Positions 1 through 9,401 are shown, counted from the first letter of the stretch. The stretch is 64,000 bases of DNA from Brevibacillus sp. JNUCC-41 (GCF_014844095.1 NZ_CP062163.1:4001501-4065500), one strand, 5' to 3'. The notes: a model not told the origin generated them from the letters alone. Translations and numbers: made by a program.

Positions 1-2
1 CC

Positions 3-68
3 TTTATCATTGCCATCATTCTTTTAGTGAAGAAGAAAAGGAATAATAATATTTCAAAAGAACAGTAA
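3..68 (+). CDS. C-terminal end of a membrane protein (partial)
   Basis: The open frame enters from the left edge of the window and stops at TAA 66-68. The 21 visible residues start with a hydrophobic run (FIIAIILL) followed by a lysine/arginine-rich tail (VKKKRNNN). This is the usual layout of a last membrane helix followed by a positive cytoplasmic tail. The family cannot be told from so little sequence. Confidence 0.5.
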   Translation, partial: FIIAIILLVKKKRNNNISKEQ

Positions 69-234
69 TATTCTCATTATCCAATCAAGTTCCGGTTTTT
101 AATTAGTTTTTTTAGCTTTGAGGATATATGGGTTCCACATTCACGTTCTTAAGAGTGGAGTCCAACTTCTCGATCATGGTAACGACTTAAAGATATGGCG
201 GTACCACTTAAAGAAGTATCACCAAGACAATACG

Positions 235-289
235 AAAAGGGGTTGCCCCTAAAAGTTATTTTACTGACTTTTGGGAAGGCCCCTTTTTT
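235..289 (+). terminator. Rho-independent terminator or structured RNA end
   Basis: AAAAGGGG at 235-242 can pair with CCCCTTTT from 280, and an inner arm CCTAAAAGT pairs with ACTTTTGGG with one mismatch. The hairpin ends in a six-T run at 284-289. No gene with a ribosome site lies just upstream, so this may end transcription from the partial gene at the left edge or close a small RNA. Confidence 0.5.
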
Positions 290-688
290 GTTTTTAAATC
301 CTCTTAAACCCGCTATTGTTCGTAACAGATTTATACTATGAAGCAAAAGGAAGAAATTATTATGAGGAGGATTTGTACCTTACTTCGAAGCTTAGAGAAG
401 ATTTCCATTTTCATTTGAGCCTTGGAAGACAAACAAAAAGAGAAATAAGTGAATAAGTACGAACCTATCAAGAAAATAGGAGCAAAATCAGATATACAAA
501 CTTGTTCCATTAGATGCTAAGTTTACTATTCTGTTTGAGGTCTCAATATCTATGATATGAATGCGGCATTGTTAAAAATCATAGTTCTTTTAAAAGGAGT
601 TCGTTCAGTCATCAATTATTCATCCTTTACCTATATTTGAATTAATGCATGATATAGGTAATCATGATGGTTTTTATAATGGAAGTGT

Positions 689-718
689 AAAAGCTGCCGA
701 TGAGGGAGCTTTTTTTTT
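689..718 (+). terminator. Short hairpin terminator
   Basis: AAAGCT (690-695) and AGCTTT (707-712) form a stem with an 11-base loop, followed by a run of T up to 718. The short stem makes this a moderate call. Confidence 0.45.
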
Positions 719-1007
719 CGATAAGGTCGTTCATGTAATTAATATTTATACTAAGGTTCTGACTGAATGTTAATTTTCTCACCTTTATATAATACAATTT
801 TTTGCCTAAGTAAACTAAAATATCAAATTAGACTAAGGTTTATAGCAAAAACTTGTCTCCGTTCATAGGATAAAGAAAGGCTGAAATCAATGTTATTGGA
901 TTCAGCTTTCCCAAACGGGTTTTAAGTGTGGTTTCCCTTATTTGTCATGATAAAAAAAGGCGATGCTTACGCCCGTTTTAGGGGTAATATGAAGGGAGAG
1001 GCTAAAA

Positions 1008-1973
1008 TTGCCAAATGTTCAATTAGTACCCTTCCAAGTAGAAGGAATAACAGAAACCACTTCGGAAGTTCCAAGAGGTATTAAAATGATTCGTGCACGC
1101 TCTATTTGGAGAGAAGGGTTTAAGGGTGAGAACATTGTAGTAGCCGTAATCGATTCAGGATGCCAATCAGATCACCCTGATTTAGTTGGTCAAATTATTG
1201 GAGGATATAATTTCACGGAAGATTATTATGGTGATCCCTTCAATTTTGCCGATAATAACGGACATGGGACTCATGTCAGCGGAACCATTGCAGCAGCAGA
1301 AAATGGTTTTGGAGTTGTAGGTGCAGCACCTAAAGCGAAGTTGCTGGTACTTAAGGTTTTAAATGGATCAGGAGAAGGAACAACAGAAAGCATTACTTCC
1401 GCTATTAATTACGCTGTCAATTGGACAGGCCCTAAAGGTGAAAAAGTACGGGTTATCTCTATGTCATTAGGGGGACCGGATGATGACCCGGTCTTACATT
1501 CGTCGATTATAAACGCCGTTCAATCTAATATAATGGTCGTGTGTGCCGCGGGTAATGAAGGTGATGGAAATGCAGGAACAAACGAGTACAGTTATCCAGC
1601 TGCATACGAGGAAGTTGTGGCAGTAGGCTCAGTTAACCTGCGTGAACGTATATCAAGATTTAGTAATTCTAATGGTGAAGTGGATTTAGTGGCACCAGGG
1701 GAGAAAATTGTATCAACCTTTCCTGGTAACCAATTTGCCGTCTTATCAGGTACATCCATGGCAGTACCACATGTGTCAGGGGCTGTTGCGCTTTTGATAA
1801 ATAAATTTGAAACAAAACTTGGCCGTAAGTTAACAGAGGTAGAAGAATTTAATGAACTCTTAAATAATACAGTTTCACTGGGCAAACCAAAGACTCAAGA
1901 AGGGCATGGAATGCTGAAACTAAATCACCAGAAATTAGAAAATATTAAAAAGGTTTTAAGGGAGTTTACTTAA
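1008..1973 (+). CDS. ispA: Intracellular serine protease (subtilisin family S8)
   Basis: Subtilase of 321 residues that should cleave proteins inside the cell. The catalytic triad is visible: Asp in VAVIDSGCQSDHPDL (about residue 48), His in NGHGTHVSGT (about 86) and Ser in SGTSMAVPHVSG (about 247). There is no signal peptide. The N-terminus carries LVPF, matching the LIPY-type inhibitory propeptide motif of the intracellular subtilisins (ISPs), and the length equals B. subtilis IspA (about 319). The start is a TTG preceded by GGGAGAGG at about 993-1000. It is monocistronic, with a terminator at 2058-2089. ISPs are normally made in stationary phase and activated by proteolytic removal of the propeptide. 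Family assignment is firm, and the intracellular location follows from the absent signal peptide. Confidence 0.93.
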   Translation: MPNVQLVPFQVEGITETTSEVPRGIKMIRARSIWREGFKGENIVVAVIDSGCQSDHPDLVGQIIGGYNFTEDYYGDPFNFADNNGHGTHVSGTIAAAENGFGVVGAAPKAKLLVLKVLNGSGEGTTESITSAINYAVNWTGPKGEKVRVISMSLGGPDDDPVLHSSIINAVQSNIMVVCAAGNEGDGNAGTNEYSYPAAYEEVVAVGSVNLRERISRFSNSNGEVDLVAPGEKIVSTFPGNQFAVLSGTSMAVPHVSGAVALLINKFETKLGRKLTEVEEFNELLNNTVSLGKPKTQEGHGMLKLNHQKLENIKKVLREFT

Positions 1974-2057
1974 CCTTACAGATAGAGAAAAGGTAAGTAT
2001 ATGATCCTAATTTTATGTATATGGGGTTAGAAACTCAAATAAAAAGAGATACAAACC

Positions 2058-2089
2058 AACCCTCTGAGAGTAACTAAGGGTTTTTTTTT
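2058..2089 (+). terminator. Terminator of ispA
   Basis: AACCCT (2058-2063) pairs with AGGGTT (2077-2082), followed by a T run to 2089. It lies about 85 bases after the ispA stop codon. Confidence 0.75.
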
Positions 2090-2156
2090 ATGTAAATTTT
2101 TTGCTTATTGAACTACAATGAAAATAAAACTCTAGATGTTACAAGTAGCTTCTACT

Positions 2157-2663
2157 TTATAACTTTCTATATTTCTCTGGCACTCTGGAATCGAATAAAG
2201 GAACTTCTTTTCTTATTTGCCGTACTTGCTCTAAATATAAAGTTGCCTTTAATTCACCAACTTCTTGATCAAATTCTGAACAACGTCTCCCCAGGGATCT
2301 ACAATTTGTGAGGAACCTGCGAATTCCACTCCTATCTAACTGTGGGTCCGAACAATTTCACCCATTCCATTACAATAACGCACGATTAAAGATATCTTTA
2401 CCGTCTAATACGGCAATCGAGCCACCTATCAAGTTTACATTAAACCTCTTACCCAGTGATTGTAAAAATTCATTTGATTGATTACCATCCACTTTGCAGA
2501 TTTCTTTTAATTCTTCTAACGCATAACCCGTAGATCACATTTAAGGAAGTACTGCAACATCCAAATCATCACAGTAGTTAGCTTCTAACCGGCGTTCAAT
2601 GATTTTCCTATTCTCTTCTGGATTCCCAACTTCTAAATCCATTTGAAATACTAAATATTTCAT
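2157..2663 (-). pseudogene. Decayed carbon-nitrogen hydrolase (nitrilase family) gene
   Basis: Reading the minus strand from ATG 2663 gives a nitrilase-like start (MKYLVFQMDLEVGNP) up to DDLDVAVLP. Two stops then replace what would be Glu and Trp of the usual LPEMW motif (positions about 2530-2545). The frame continues as STGYALEELKEI and on to LIGGSIAVLDGKDIFNRA, then jumps over a deleted central part. It resumes near 2335 with an in-frame TAG followed by GVEFAGSSQIVDPWGDVV, a typical nitrilase C-terminal block. A frameshift leads to a clean ending (ELKATLYLEQVRQIRK ... RVPEKYRKL). The intact family has about 260-270 residues and a Glu-Lys-Cys triad. The Lys and Cys segments are missing here, so no active enzyme can be made. 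Confidence 0.85.
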
Positions 2664-2870
2664 ATTAGTCCTGGCTCCGCATACAGTAGCAGTTACGTAT
2701 CTCACCTCATTTGCCAATTTCAGTACAGTTGGCATGATTTGATTTATGGTACCTTCAATTCTATCTCCGATGATGAAAAATCGCACATTACCGGAAGGAA
2801 TGTTTGGAAGCTGTTGCTTAGCGGCATGGCTGTCTCCTTGTTAAGTGCTATGATTGTTGGATTATTTGTT
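2664..2870 (-). pseudogene. Fragment upstream of the nitrilase remnant
   Basis: Directly upstream of the nitrilase remnant, a minus-strand frame reads GDSHAAKQQLPNIPSG, then FFIIGDRIEGTINQ and on to VCGARTN. It runs into the nitrilase start without a stop. The region further upstream is shifted into another frame. It looks like the 3-prime end of a neighbouring gene from the same decayed operon. I do not recognise the family. Confidence 0.35.
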
Positions 2871-3068
2871 TGATAACCAATAAAAAATATATTACTTTCA
2901 TGTGTATTCAACTAAAAGGTGTGGAGTAAGAACATCCTTTATTTGCATCCCTAGTAGACTCATGTAGCTCATCCTTTTTTGGTTAGCTTCGCATGGGGTA
3001 TTTTGTGTGTAGTTTTGTTAAACAGACTAAGGAATAGATTTGCTTAAAAAGCAAAGAATAAACAAATA

Positions 3069-3118
3069 TTGACACAATAGCTTTTCTCTTTGCATAGGGT
3101 AGTAGGGTATGGTATATT
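3069..3118 (+). promoter_or_regulatory. Promoter and CsoR-type operator for csoR-copZ
   Basis: A G-rich near-palindrome at 3092-3114 (CATAGGGTAGTAGGGTATGG) resembles known CsoR boxes. It sits between a possible -35 TTTGCA (3089-3094) and -10 TATATT (3113-3118) with an 18-base spacer. An alternative -35 is TTGACA at 3069-3074. Repressor bound here would block RNA polymerase, and Cu(I) would release it. The exact promoter elements are inferred. Confidence 0.65.
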
Positions 3119-3140
3119 TATTTTCAAGGAGGGATGGGAA

Positions 3141-3491
3141 ATGGATGAAATGTTGAATGGTAGTAAAGATTCTGTAAATGAAGAAGAATGCTGTACGACT
3201 TCTTCCCACGGCCGAAAGAGTCATCACTCAGAAGCAGTAAAAAAGAATTTAACGACCCGGTTAAATCGAATTGAAGGTCAAATTCGAGGTATAAAGGGTC
3301 TTATTGAAAAAGATACGTATTGTGATGATGTGATTACCCAAATAGCAGCTACACAAAGTGCGATGAATAGTGTAGCCAAGATATTATTGGAAGGCCATCT
3401 AAGGAATTGTGTGGTCGAACGCCTGAATGAAGGGGATACAGAGGTTATAGATGAAGTGCTAGTAACGATACAAAAATTAATGAAAAAATAA
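3141..3491 (+). CDS. csoR: Copper-sensing transcriptional repressor CsoR
   Basis: Small all-helical DNA-binding repressor of the CsoR/RcnR family, 116 residues from ATG 3141. That ATG follows AGGAGGG by about 9 bases; upstream in-frame starts lack a ribosome site. The Cu(I) ligand set is present: Cys in DTYCDDVI, then His in LEGHLRNCV and Cys three residues later (the C-H-C pattern). The N-terminal extension is rich in His and Cys (EECCTTSSHGRKSHH), longer than in B. subtilis CsoR, and may bind extra metal. It is followed 16 bases later by copZ and then copA, the standard copper efflux set. It should repress its own operon and copA through the two boxes at 3092-3114 and 3754-3772. Confidence 0.93.
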   Translation: MDEMLNGSKDSVNEEECCTTSSHGRKSHHSEAVKKNLTTRLNRIEGQIRGIKGLIEKDTYCDDVITQIAATQSAMNSVAKILLEGHLRNCVVERLNEGDTEVIDEVLVTIQKLMKK

Positions 3492-3507
3492 AGGAGTAGA
3501 TGTTGAA

Positions 3508-3714
3508 ATGGAAAATGTAACATTGAGTGTAAGTGGAATGTCTTGTGGTCATTGTGTAAATGCAGTTGAAGGGAATGTAGGAAAACTTGCAGGTGTTGAA
3601 AGCGTAAAAGTGCATTTGGAAGCAGGAAAAGTAGATGTAGCGTTTGATAAGGAAAAAGTATCACTTGAGAAAATAAAAGAAACAATTGATGATCAAGGCT
3701 ACGATGTCGAATAA
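3508..3714 (+). CDS. copZ: Copper chaperone CopZ
   Basis: A 68-residue heavy-metal-associated (HMA) domain protein with the Cu(I)-binding loop GMSCGHC at residues 10-16. It carries Cu(I) through the cytoplasm and hands it to the N-terminal domains of CopA. Length and sequence (VSGMSCGHCVNAVEG, ending DDQGYDVE) match Bacillus CopZ. The start ATG follows GGAG at about 3493. It is cotranscribed with csoR, and a hairpin terminator at 3722-3745 separates it from copA. Confidence 0.95.
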   Translation: MENVTLSVSGMSCGHCVNAVEGNVGKLAGVESVKVHLEAGKVDVAFDKEKVSLEKIKETIDDQGYDVE

Positions 3715-3721
3715 GTCATGG

Positions 3722-3746
3722 GAGTGCTGTTAAGCACTTTTTTTTA
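3722..3746 (+). terminator. Terminator between copZ and copA
   Basis: AGTGCT (3723-3728) and AGCACT (3733-3738) form a perfect stem around GTTA, followed by eight T. It implies that copA is at least partly transcribed from its own promoter. Confidence 0.8.
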
Positions 3747-3772
3747 CAAAAAATATACCCCATAGCGGTATA
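3743..3772 (+). promoter_or_regulatory. CsoR-type operator and probable copA promoter
   Basis: TATACC (3754-3759) and GGTATA (3767-3772) form an inverted repeat around a 7-base centre, matching the CsoR box pattern TACCC..GGGTA. A possible -35 TTTACA lies at 3743-3748, and the right half-site can serve as the -10 region. The box lies after the copZ terminator and 17 bases before the copA start. Confidence 0.65.
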
Positions 3773-3788
3773 GGGAGGCGGGGATGAT

Positions 3789-6203
3789 ATGAGCGGCCAA
3801 ATAAAAGAAACAACCATGCAGATTACAGGTATGACTTGCGCTGCCTGTGCTAACCGGATTGAAAAAGGGTTAAACCGAATGGAAGGCGTTGAGGAAGCCA
3901 CCGTTAATTTGGCACTTGAGAAATCGGTCATTAAATATGATACGGAAAAATTAAGTAACAAGGATTTTGAAAAGAAAATTCAAGATCTTGGCTATGATGT
4001 AGTTAAAGAGAAAAAAGAATTTACGATTACAGGCATGACTTGCGCTGCTTGCGCTAACAGAATTGAAAAAGGGTTAAATAAGCTGGATGGAGTAAGCATG
4101 GCCAATGTGAACCTTGCGCTTGATAATGCGACAGTCGAATATGATCCTTCCGAAGCCTCCCCAGTGGATATCATTAAACGGGTGGAGAAATTAGGGTATG
4201 GGGCAATCATCAAGGAAGATAACCCGGAATCAGTGGATTTCCGTCAAAAAGAAATTCAAAAACAAAAGAATACATTCATTTTTTCTGTCATATTATCATT
4301 TCCATTGTTATGGGCGATGGTAAGCCATTTTAGTTTTACTTCGTTTATTTATATGCCTGATTTCCTCATGAACCCTTGGGTGCAAATGGCATTCGCCACC
4401 CCCGTGCAATTTCTGATTGGAAAGCAGTTTTATGTTGGGGCTTATAAAGCCTTGAAAAATAAAAGTGCCAATATGGATGTATTAGTCGCAATGGGAACAT
4501 CCGCTGCTTATTTTTACAGTGTTTATCAGGCGATCATCTCGATGGGATCCCATCACAATACGGCACAGCTTTATTTCGAAACTAGTTCGATTCTTATCAC
4601 CCTCATTCTTTTAGGGAAGCTTTTTGAAGCAAAAGCAAAAGGGCGTTCTTCCGAAGCCATCAAAAAATTGATGGGGCTTCAGGCCAAAACGGCACTGGTG
4701 TTAAGGAACGGGGAAGAACGTGAAATACCACTTGAGGAAGTCATCGTGGGAGATACGATTTTGGTGAAGCCGGGTGAAAAGATTCCTGTCGATGGTGAAG
4801 TAGTCGAAGGGAACTCTGCCGTTGATGAATCCATGTTAACGGGTGAGAGCATTCCGGTGGATAAAACAAACGGGGATACTGTGATCGGTTCAACATTGAA
4901 TAAGAATGGTTTTCTCAAAATGAAAGCGACAAAGATCGGCAGGGATACAGCTCTATCTCAAATCATAAAAGTGGTCGAAGATGCTCAAGGGTCCAAAGCT
5001 CCGATCCAACGTCTTGCTGACCAAATTTCCGGTGTCTTCGTTCCAATTGTTGTCGGAATCGCCCTTTTAACTTTTCTGGTTTGGATGATATGGGTTAACC
5101 CTGGAGAATTCACACCAGCTTTTGAGGCGATGATTGCAGTGCTAGTCATAGCTTGTCCATGTGCTTTAGGTCTGGCCACTCCCACATCCATCATGGCAGG
5201 ATCAGGTCGGGCCGCTGAATTCGGTATTTTATTTAAAGGCGGAGAACACTTGGAGTCCACACACCATATAGATACAGTCATTTTGGATAAAACGGGAACA
5301 GTGACAAATGGTGCCCCTGTGCTGACCGATGTCCTCATCGAGAACGGTATGGAAGAAGAACAGTTTTTATCTCTAATCGGCGCAGCTGAAAAACAATCTG
5401 AACACCCTCTTGCGCAATCGATCGTTCAAGGAATTCAAGCAAGACAGATATCACTTGCTGCTATTGAGGAATTTGAAGCGATTCCAGGATACGGTGTGAG
5501 AGCTGTAGTGGATCAAAAAGTGTTGTACGTCGGAACGCGTAAATTGATGAAGCAAAATAACGTGGATATTACTAAGGCCCTAACAGCGATGGAAGCATTT
5601 GAAGAGCAAGGGAAGACAGCAATGCTCGCTAGCATTGAAGGTGAATATGCAGGACTCATTGCCGTTGCCGATACTATAAAAGATACCTCGCAAACGGCGA
5701 TTGAAAGGTTGAAAGCAATGGATATCCAGGTCATCATGATAACCGGGGATAATCAAAGGACAGCAAATGCCATCGGCCATCAAGTGGGCATTGACCAAGT
5801 GATTGCAGAAGTCCTTCCTGAAGGGAAAGCGGAAGAAGTGAAGAAACTGCAGGCCGCCGGTAAAAAAGTGGCAATGGTGGGGGATGGGATAAATGATGCT
5901 CCCGCGCTGGCACTAGCCGATATAGGAATGGCTATAGGAACCGGGACGGACGTAGCCATGGAAGCTGCCGATATCACTTTGATCCGGGGTGATTTGAACA
6001 GTATTGCAGATGCAATCCTCATGAGCCGGAAAACGATGCGGAATATCAAACAAAACCTATTCTGGGCTTTTGCCTATAACGTGATCGGGATACCAATTGC
6101 GGCAATCGGACTGCTTGCCCCCTGGTTAGCTGGTGCTGCCATGGCTTTCAGTTCTGTATCAGTCGTATTGAATGCCCTTCGCCTTCAACGGGTAAAGCTC
6201 TAA
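3789..6203 (+). CDS. copA: Cu(I)-exporting P1B-type ATPase CopA
   Basis: Membrane ATPase of 804 residues that pumps Cu(I) out of the cytoplasm using ATP. Two N-terminal HMA domains carry MTCAAC at residues 15-20 and 83-88. Then come eight predicted membrane segments with the CPC ion-binding motif ([12 protein letters not shown]), the actuator motif TGES, the phosphorylation site DKTGT, an SEHPLA HP motif in the nucleotide domain, and GDGIND. These are the P1B-1 signatures, and the length is usual for Bacillus CopA (about 800). The start ATG is preceded by GGGAGGCGG. It receives Cu(I) from CopZ. It is regulated by the CsoR-like box directly upstream. No frame defect is seen. Confidence 0.96.
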   Translation: MSGQIKETTMQITGMTCAACANRIEKGLNRMEGVEEATVNLALEKSVIKYDTEKLSNKDFEKKIQDLGYDVVKEKKEFTITGMTCAACANRIEKGLNKLDGVSMANVNLALDNATVEYDPSEASPVDIIKRVEKLGYGAIIKEDNPESVDFRQKEIQKQKNTFIFSVILSFPLLWAMVSHFSFTSFIYMPDFLMNPWVQMAFATPVQFLIGKQFYVGAYKALKNKSANMDVLVAMGTSAAYFYSVYQAIISMGSHHNTAQLYFETSSILITLILLGKLFEAKAKGRSSEAIKKLMGLQAKTALVLRNGEEREIPLEEVIVGDTILVKPGEKIPVDGEVVEGNSAVDESMLTGESIPVDKTNGDTVIGSTLNKNGFLKMKATKIGRDTALSQIIKVVEDAQGSKAPIQRLADQISGVFVPIVVGIALLTFLVWMIWVNPGEFTPAFEAMIAVLVIACPCALGLATPTSIMAGSGRAAEFGILFKGGEHLESTHHIDTVILDKTGTVTNGAPVLTDVLIENGMEEEQFLSLIGAAEKQSEHPLAQSIVQGIQARQISLAAIEEFEAIPGYGVRAVVDQKVLYVGTRKLMKQNNVDITKALTAMEAFEEQGKTAMLASIEGEYAGLIAVADTIKDTSQTAIERLKAMDIQVIMITGDNQRTANAIGHQVGIDQVIAEVLPEGKAEEVKKLQAAGKKVAMVGDGINDAPALALADIGMAIGTGTDVAMEAADITLIRGDLNSIADAILMSRKTMRNIKQNLFWAFAYNVIGIPIAAIGLLAPWLAGAAMAFSSVSVVLNALRLQRVKL

Positions 6204-6274
6204 AGATATAATGAGGGTATTTGTACTGCCTGAATATAACCATGCCACGAGCGTTTGGATTTTCATTCCAGATA

Positions 6275-6312
6275 AAAGCCGATGATTCCTTGGCAAGTGA
6301 ATCATCGGCTTT
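6275..6312. terminator. Bidirectional terminator between copA and the DinB-like gene
   Basis: A perfect 14-bp stem (AAAGCCGATGATTC at 6275-6288, complementary arm 6299-6312) surrounds a 10-base loop. It ends convergent transcription of copA (plus) and the DinB-like gene (minus). The T-run is better on the minus strand. Confidence 0.75.
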
Positions 6313-6392
6313 CAATTGGAATAGCCGTGCTTTTTTTATGTTTATAGCGACTCCTAAATGATGTTCCTTCATACTTTCGGTTGCCAAACCGC

Positions 6393-6896
6393 TTATTTTA
6401 AACAATAAAATACATAATCGGTTGGTGCGCCACGCTCGCCTTGTTGATGGAGCATCGCTGATACATTACCGCGATGGTAGGTCCCATGATTCACTACATG
6501 ATGGATGAGGTCGGCAAGTATAAACTCACATGCCCCCAATTTGGGATGTTCGGTTACAATGGTCCGTTCAAGGTCAGGCTGGGAAGCAAGAAAATCATAA
6601 TAATCCTTTGCAAGTTCATCAAAGTGGGATTCTAGTTCATGTATTGAGACTCCGTCCACTTCTTTTCTCCGTTGTTCAACTTTCATAAAAGTATCTTGAA
6701 CGGTGCTTCCTTTCATTATCTCCAGCCAGGTAATATCTGTTGCGTAAAGGTGAACAAGGACTTCCTTGATGGACGGAAAGACACTTTTTATCGTGTCGCT
6801 AAAGACTGTGTCAGGTAATTGTTTTAGGTTTTGGAATACTTGCTGATTAGCCCACACGTGGTAATCATACATTTTCCTTGCACGGTTCATTTCCAC
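6393..6896 (-). CDS. DinB-family four-helix protein
   Basis: A 167-residue protein of the DinB/YfiT superfamily, small four-helix-bundle proteins that usually bind a divalent metal through three histidines. The expected histidines are visible: H14 in YDYHVWANQQ, and the pair in HHVVNHGTYHRGN near residues 133-143. The C-terminal TDYVFYCLK is also typical. Some relatives are bacillithiol- or mycothiol-dependent S-transferases, and others have no known role, so I do not assign a reaction. The start ATG at 6896 follows AAGGAGTG with a suitable gap. It is a single gene, convergent with copA. Confidence 0.85.
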   Translation of the reverse strand: MEMNRARKMYDYHVWANQQVFQNLKQLPDTVFSDTIKSVFPSIKEVLVHLYATDITWLEIMKGSTVQDTFMKVEQRRKEVDGVSIHELESHFDELAKDYYDFLASQPDLERTIVTEHPKLGACEFILADLIHHVVNHGTYHRGNVSAMLHQQGERGAPTDYVFYCLK

Positions 6897-7634
6897 TTTT
6901 TCACTCCTTCAATTGTTACATATCCTTTTCGACATAATTAAAAAAATACCTCTATAAAAAATAACGGTCATTCTTTAAAGAAAAGTACTTTTTTGATAAG
7001 TGAATAAATTGGTTTTTCACCAAAAAGTACTTGTTTAAAGAAGTTTTTCATATAGGCAGACTTTTTACTGACTTCCTTCTTTAATGAATCAGTCTATTAA
7101 ATATAGGCAAGCAATAAAACAAAATTTAGTACTAAAAAAGAAGTAATGGGGTAGACACTTTACTATTTTGTTACCCATTTTGAGATTAGATGAAGGGTAT
7201 CAGATAATTTGTCCATGCCAATGCCTCGTTTTAAACATACCATGATAGAAGATGCCATCCTATTCCTTTTATTAAGTTGATTACCATCCATGTTGCGTTC
7301 ACCACTGTTAGAACGTCTATCCACTCTTTATATAGTAGTAGAGCCAGAGAAAATGATTAAGGGTTTCCCAAGTAAGGAATCCACAGACATGAAGTAATGA
7401 TAAAGGTGTTAAAAAAACAAAAATGAATGGATATGCAACCAATGGTCAATCAGGGATGGAACATAACTAGCGAATTTGTTAGAAAAATAGAACCGTCTTT
7501 CAACCATCGATGTCAAGCGGTTTTATACTCCACCTGAGGGGGCTGATTTTTGGAATCTAAGAATGTGAAAGTTCGCTTTATATGAAAATATTGATAATAA
7601 TTATAATAACTCTTATCGAGAGAGGTGGATAAAA
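6897..7634. other. Intergenic region with a 72-base inverted repeat
   Basis: No gene is visible across about 740 bases. The only clear structure is the long inverted repeat at 6971-7042. The rest is AT-rich with no open frame that has a ribosome site. Confidence 0.6.
6971..7042. repeat. Long imperfect inverted repeat
   Basis: The left arm begins TTCTTTAAAG and contains AAGTACTTTTTTG; the right arm contains CAAAAAGTACTT and ends TTTAAAGAA. The arms pair over about 21 bases with a small bulge. A further inner match (GTGAA with TTCAC) extends the hairpin. There is no strong T-run, so it is not a standard terminator. It could be a small mobile-element remnant, an operator or an RNA hairpin. Confidence 0.55.
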
Positions 7635-8555
7635 ATGAAAGCAGATGCCGTTTTTGAAGGTGGGGGTGTCAGGGGAATTGCTTTTATTGGAGCGATACAA
7701 GCAATGGAAGAGGAAAAAGTAGAATGGGAGAGACTTGCTGGGACATCAGCAGGAGCATTAATCGCAGCTCTTTTGGCTAGTGGCTATAAAAGCCATGAAA
7801 TTAGAGAGCGGTATAGTGAAATCAACTATTCGAAGATGCGAGGCAGGACATTACTGAATCGTATTCCCATTTTGGGCGTATTTTTGGAACTTAATGTTCA
7901 TCTTGGGATTTTTAAAAATGACTATTTGGAAACATGGGTGGATTCTCTTCTTTCAGAAAAAGGGATTAAGACATTCGCGGATCTTCCAGATGGAAAGTTG
8001 AAGATAATTGCGTCTGATGTTTCGAATGGTCAGATGCTTATTTTGCCAGATGATTTGGAACGCTATGGGATGTCTCCTGCTGATTTAAAAGTTTCAACTG
8101 CCGTAATGATGAGTGCCTCCCTACCATTTTTCTTCCGTCCGGTTATTTGGAAATCAAAAGACCGGAAAAAATCCTACATTTTAGATGGTGGTTTACTTAG
8201 TAACTTCCCAATATGGATTTTCGATACAGACAATCCTCGCTTTCCAACATTCGGATTCCATTTTGTGAAAGATGAAGTTAACATAGATCCGGTTATACCA
8301 ACGCCAATCCACCTTTTCAAAAATATATTTAAAACGATGCTTCAAGCCCATGATTTACGACATATGAACGAAGAAACGATTGAACGAACGATTCAAATTC
8401 CTACTGGCGGCATCAACGCAACGGACTTTGAACTGAGTGAGGAAGAAATCGACTTTCTCTATCAGTCAGGCTATACTTCTGCAAAAGAATTTTTGTCTGA
8501 GTGGGATTTTGAACAATATAAGCACAAACGGATGCAAAGAGTAAAAAATAAGTAG
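7635..8555 (+). CDS. Patatin-like phospholipase / lipid acyl hydrolase
   Basis: A 306-residue patatin-domain protein expected to hydrolyse acyl esters of lipids. The visible family signatures are the oxyanion motif EGGGVRGIAF (residues 8-17), the nucleophile elbow GTSAG (about 37-41, Ser nucleophile), and the catalytic Asp in LDGGLLSNFPIWIF (about 184). There is no signal peptide or membrane segment, so it is probably cytoplasmic or membrane-associated. It resembles B. subtilis YqhO in size and layout. The start ATG follows GAGAGGTGG. It is monocistronic, with a strong terminator at 8603-8627. Its substrate is unknown. Confidence 0.9.
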   Translation: MKADAVFEGGGVRGIAFIGAIQAMEEEKVEWERLAGTSAGALIAALLASGYKSHEIRERYSEINYSKMRGRTLLNRIPILGVFLELNVHLGIFKNDYLETWVDSLLSEKGIKTFADLPDGKLKIIASDVSNGQMLILPDDLERYGMSPADLKVSTAVMMSASLPFFFRPVIWKSKDRKKSYILDGGLLSNFPIWIFDTDNPRFPTFGFHFVKDEVNIDPVIPTPIHLFKNIFKTMLQAHDLRHMNEETIERTIQIPTGGINATDFELSEEEIDFLYQSGYTSAKEFLSEWDFEQYKHKRMQRVKNK

Positions 8556-8602
8556 GAGAAACAATACGCTATCTTTCCAAATGGGTGTAAGAGGGGGACA
8601 AG

Positions 8603-8627
8603 GAGCTGTTACAACAGCTCTTTTTTT
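8603..8627 (+). terminator. Terminator of the patatin gene
   Basis: GAGCTGTT (8603-8610) and AACAGCTC (8613-8620) form a perfect 8-bp stem followed by seven T. Confidence 0.85.
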
Positions 8628-9401
8628 ATTGAACTAACGATCACTAGTTTAATAGGAGGCATAGTTGCCCTGTGCTTAAATGCAATAATTTGAAATGCGA
8701 AATCATAAAAAATCAACCTGAGATATTATTTTAGAATTTTTTAAATGAATAAACGGAAATAAAGGAATAAAAATAGAAAACAACGTTGGAGATTAAGATA
8801 TACCATATATGAACTTACTTACCAGATTCATGAGGTGAATAATCGAACAAATCCTTTACATTATAAATTATGAAATTCAATGAAAAGATCCTAAAAGGAG
8901 TGGAGATAGGAGTAACTCAATGTCACTGTGAGGAACGGATGATAAGCCAGACTTTCATTCCTCTGTTAAAAATGCTGTTAAAAAATATAGTTGGAGAAAA
9001 TGTGCGAAGGGATGGAATCTTCACTATAATGAAAACAGTATTCCGGGGGCTTATCAGGAAGTCTTGAAACTCCATTTAACCATCCCAGCTTCCATTAAGA
9101 TTTAATGATCCCAATAGAAAAGTGGCTTCAGCAGCGCTTGCTTATTCTATAGAAAAATAATAAAAAGTGTCACTAAACCTTTCTTCCCCACATGACATGA
9201 AGCGTATACTAGGAATATTGTCCCGAAAATAAGAATAAAGATTGACAATCACACATCCTCATAATACGATACTTTACAGAATAAAAAGAATTTTCTTTTT
9301 TTCTTTTTTGTCGCGAAACAAAAACCGAGTTTTATATTATAGAACAACAACCTCCTTGTTTATACATATTCTCCAAGCGTGAACTCTGATTTTTTGTAAT
9401 T
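8628..9401. other. Intergenic region with possible decayed small gene
   Basis: Between 8910 and 9162 a broken plus-strand reading can be followed. ATG 8920 is followed at once by a TGA, then DDKPDFHSSVKNAVKKY, then KGWNLHYNENSIPGAYQEV. After a frameshift it ends NDPNRKVASAALAYSIEK. It looks like a mutated small protein gene whose family I cannot name. The rest is AT-rich and empty. Confidence 0.35.

Larger units (their letters stand above)
69..1007. other. Long non-coding stretch before ispA
   Basis: No convincing gene is visible in about 940 bases. The stretch holds two hairpin terminators (listed separately) and AT-rich sequence with scattered stops in all frames. The small open frames here have no ribosome site and no recognisable motif. 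Confidence 0.6.

Noticed and set aside
149..346. Minus-strand GTGGTACCGC resembling the T-box core near 200-215
   Set aside because: No stem I, specifier loop or downstream minus-strand gene is present, and the hairpin with a T-run points the other way. GGTACC is a palindrome that can match by chance.
1592..1885. Open frame on the minus strand inside ispA
   Set aside because: It is antisense to a well-supported protease, with no ribosome site or recognisable domain.
2108..2311. 67-codon plus-strand frame
   Set aside because: It is the reverse of the nitrilase C-terminal remnant, which explains the sequence much better.
6148..6405. 85-codon minus-strand frame between copA and the DinB-like gene
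   Set aside because: It runs across the bidirectional terminator and the end of copA and has no ribosome site.
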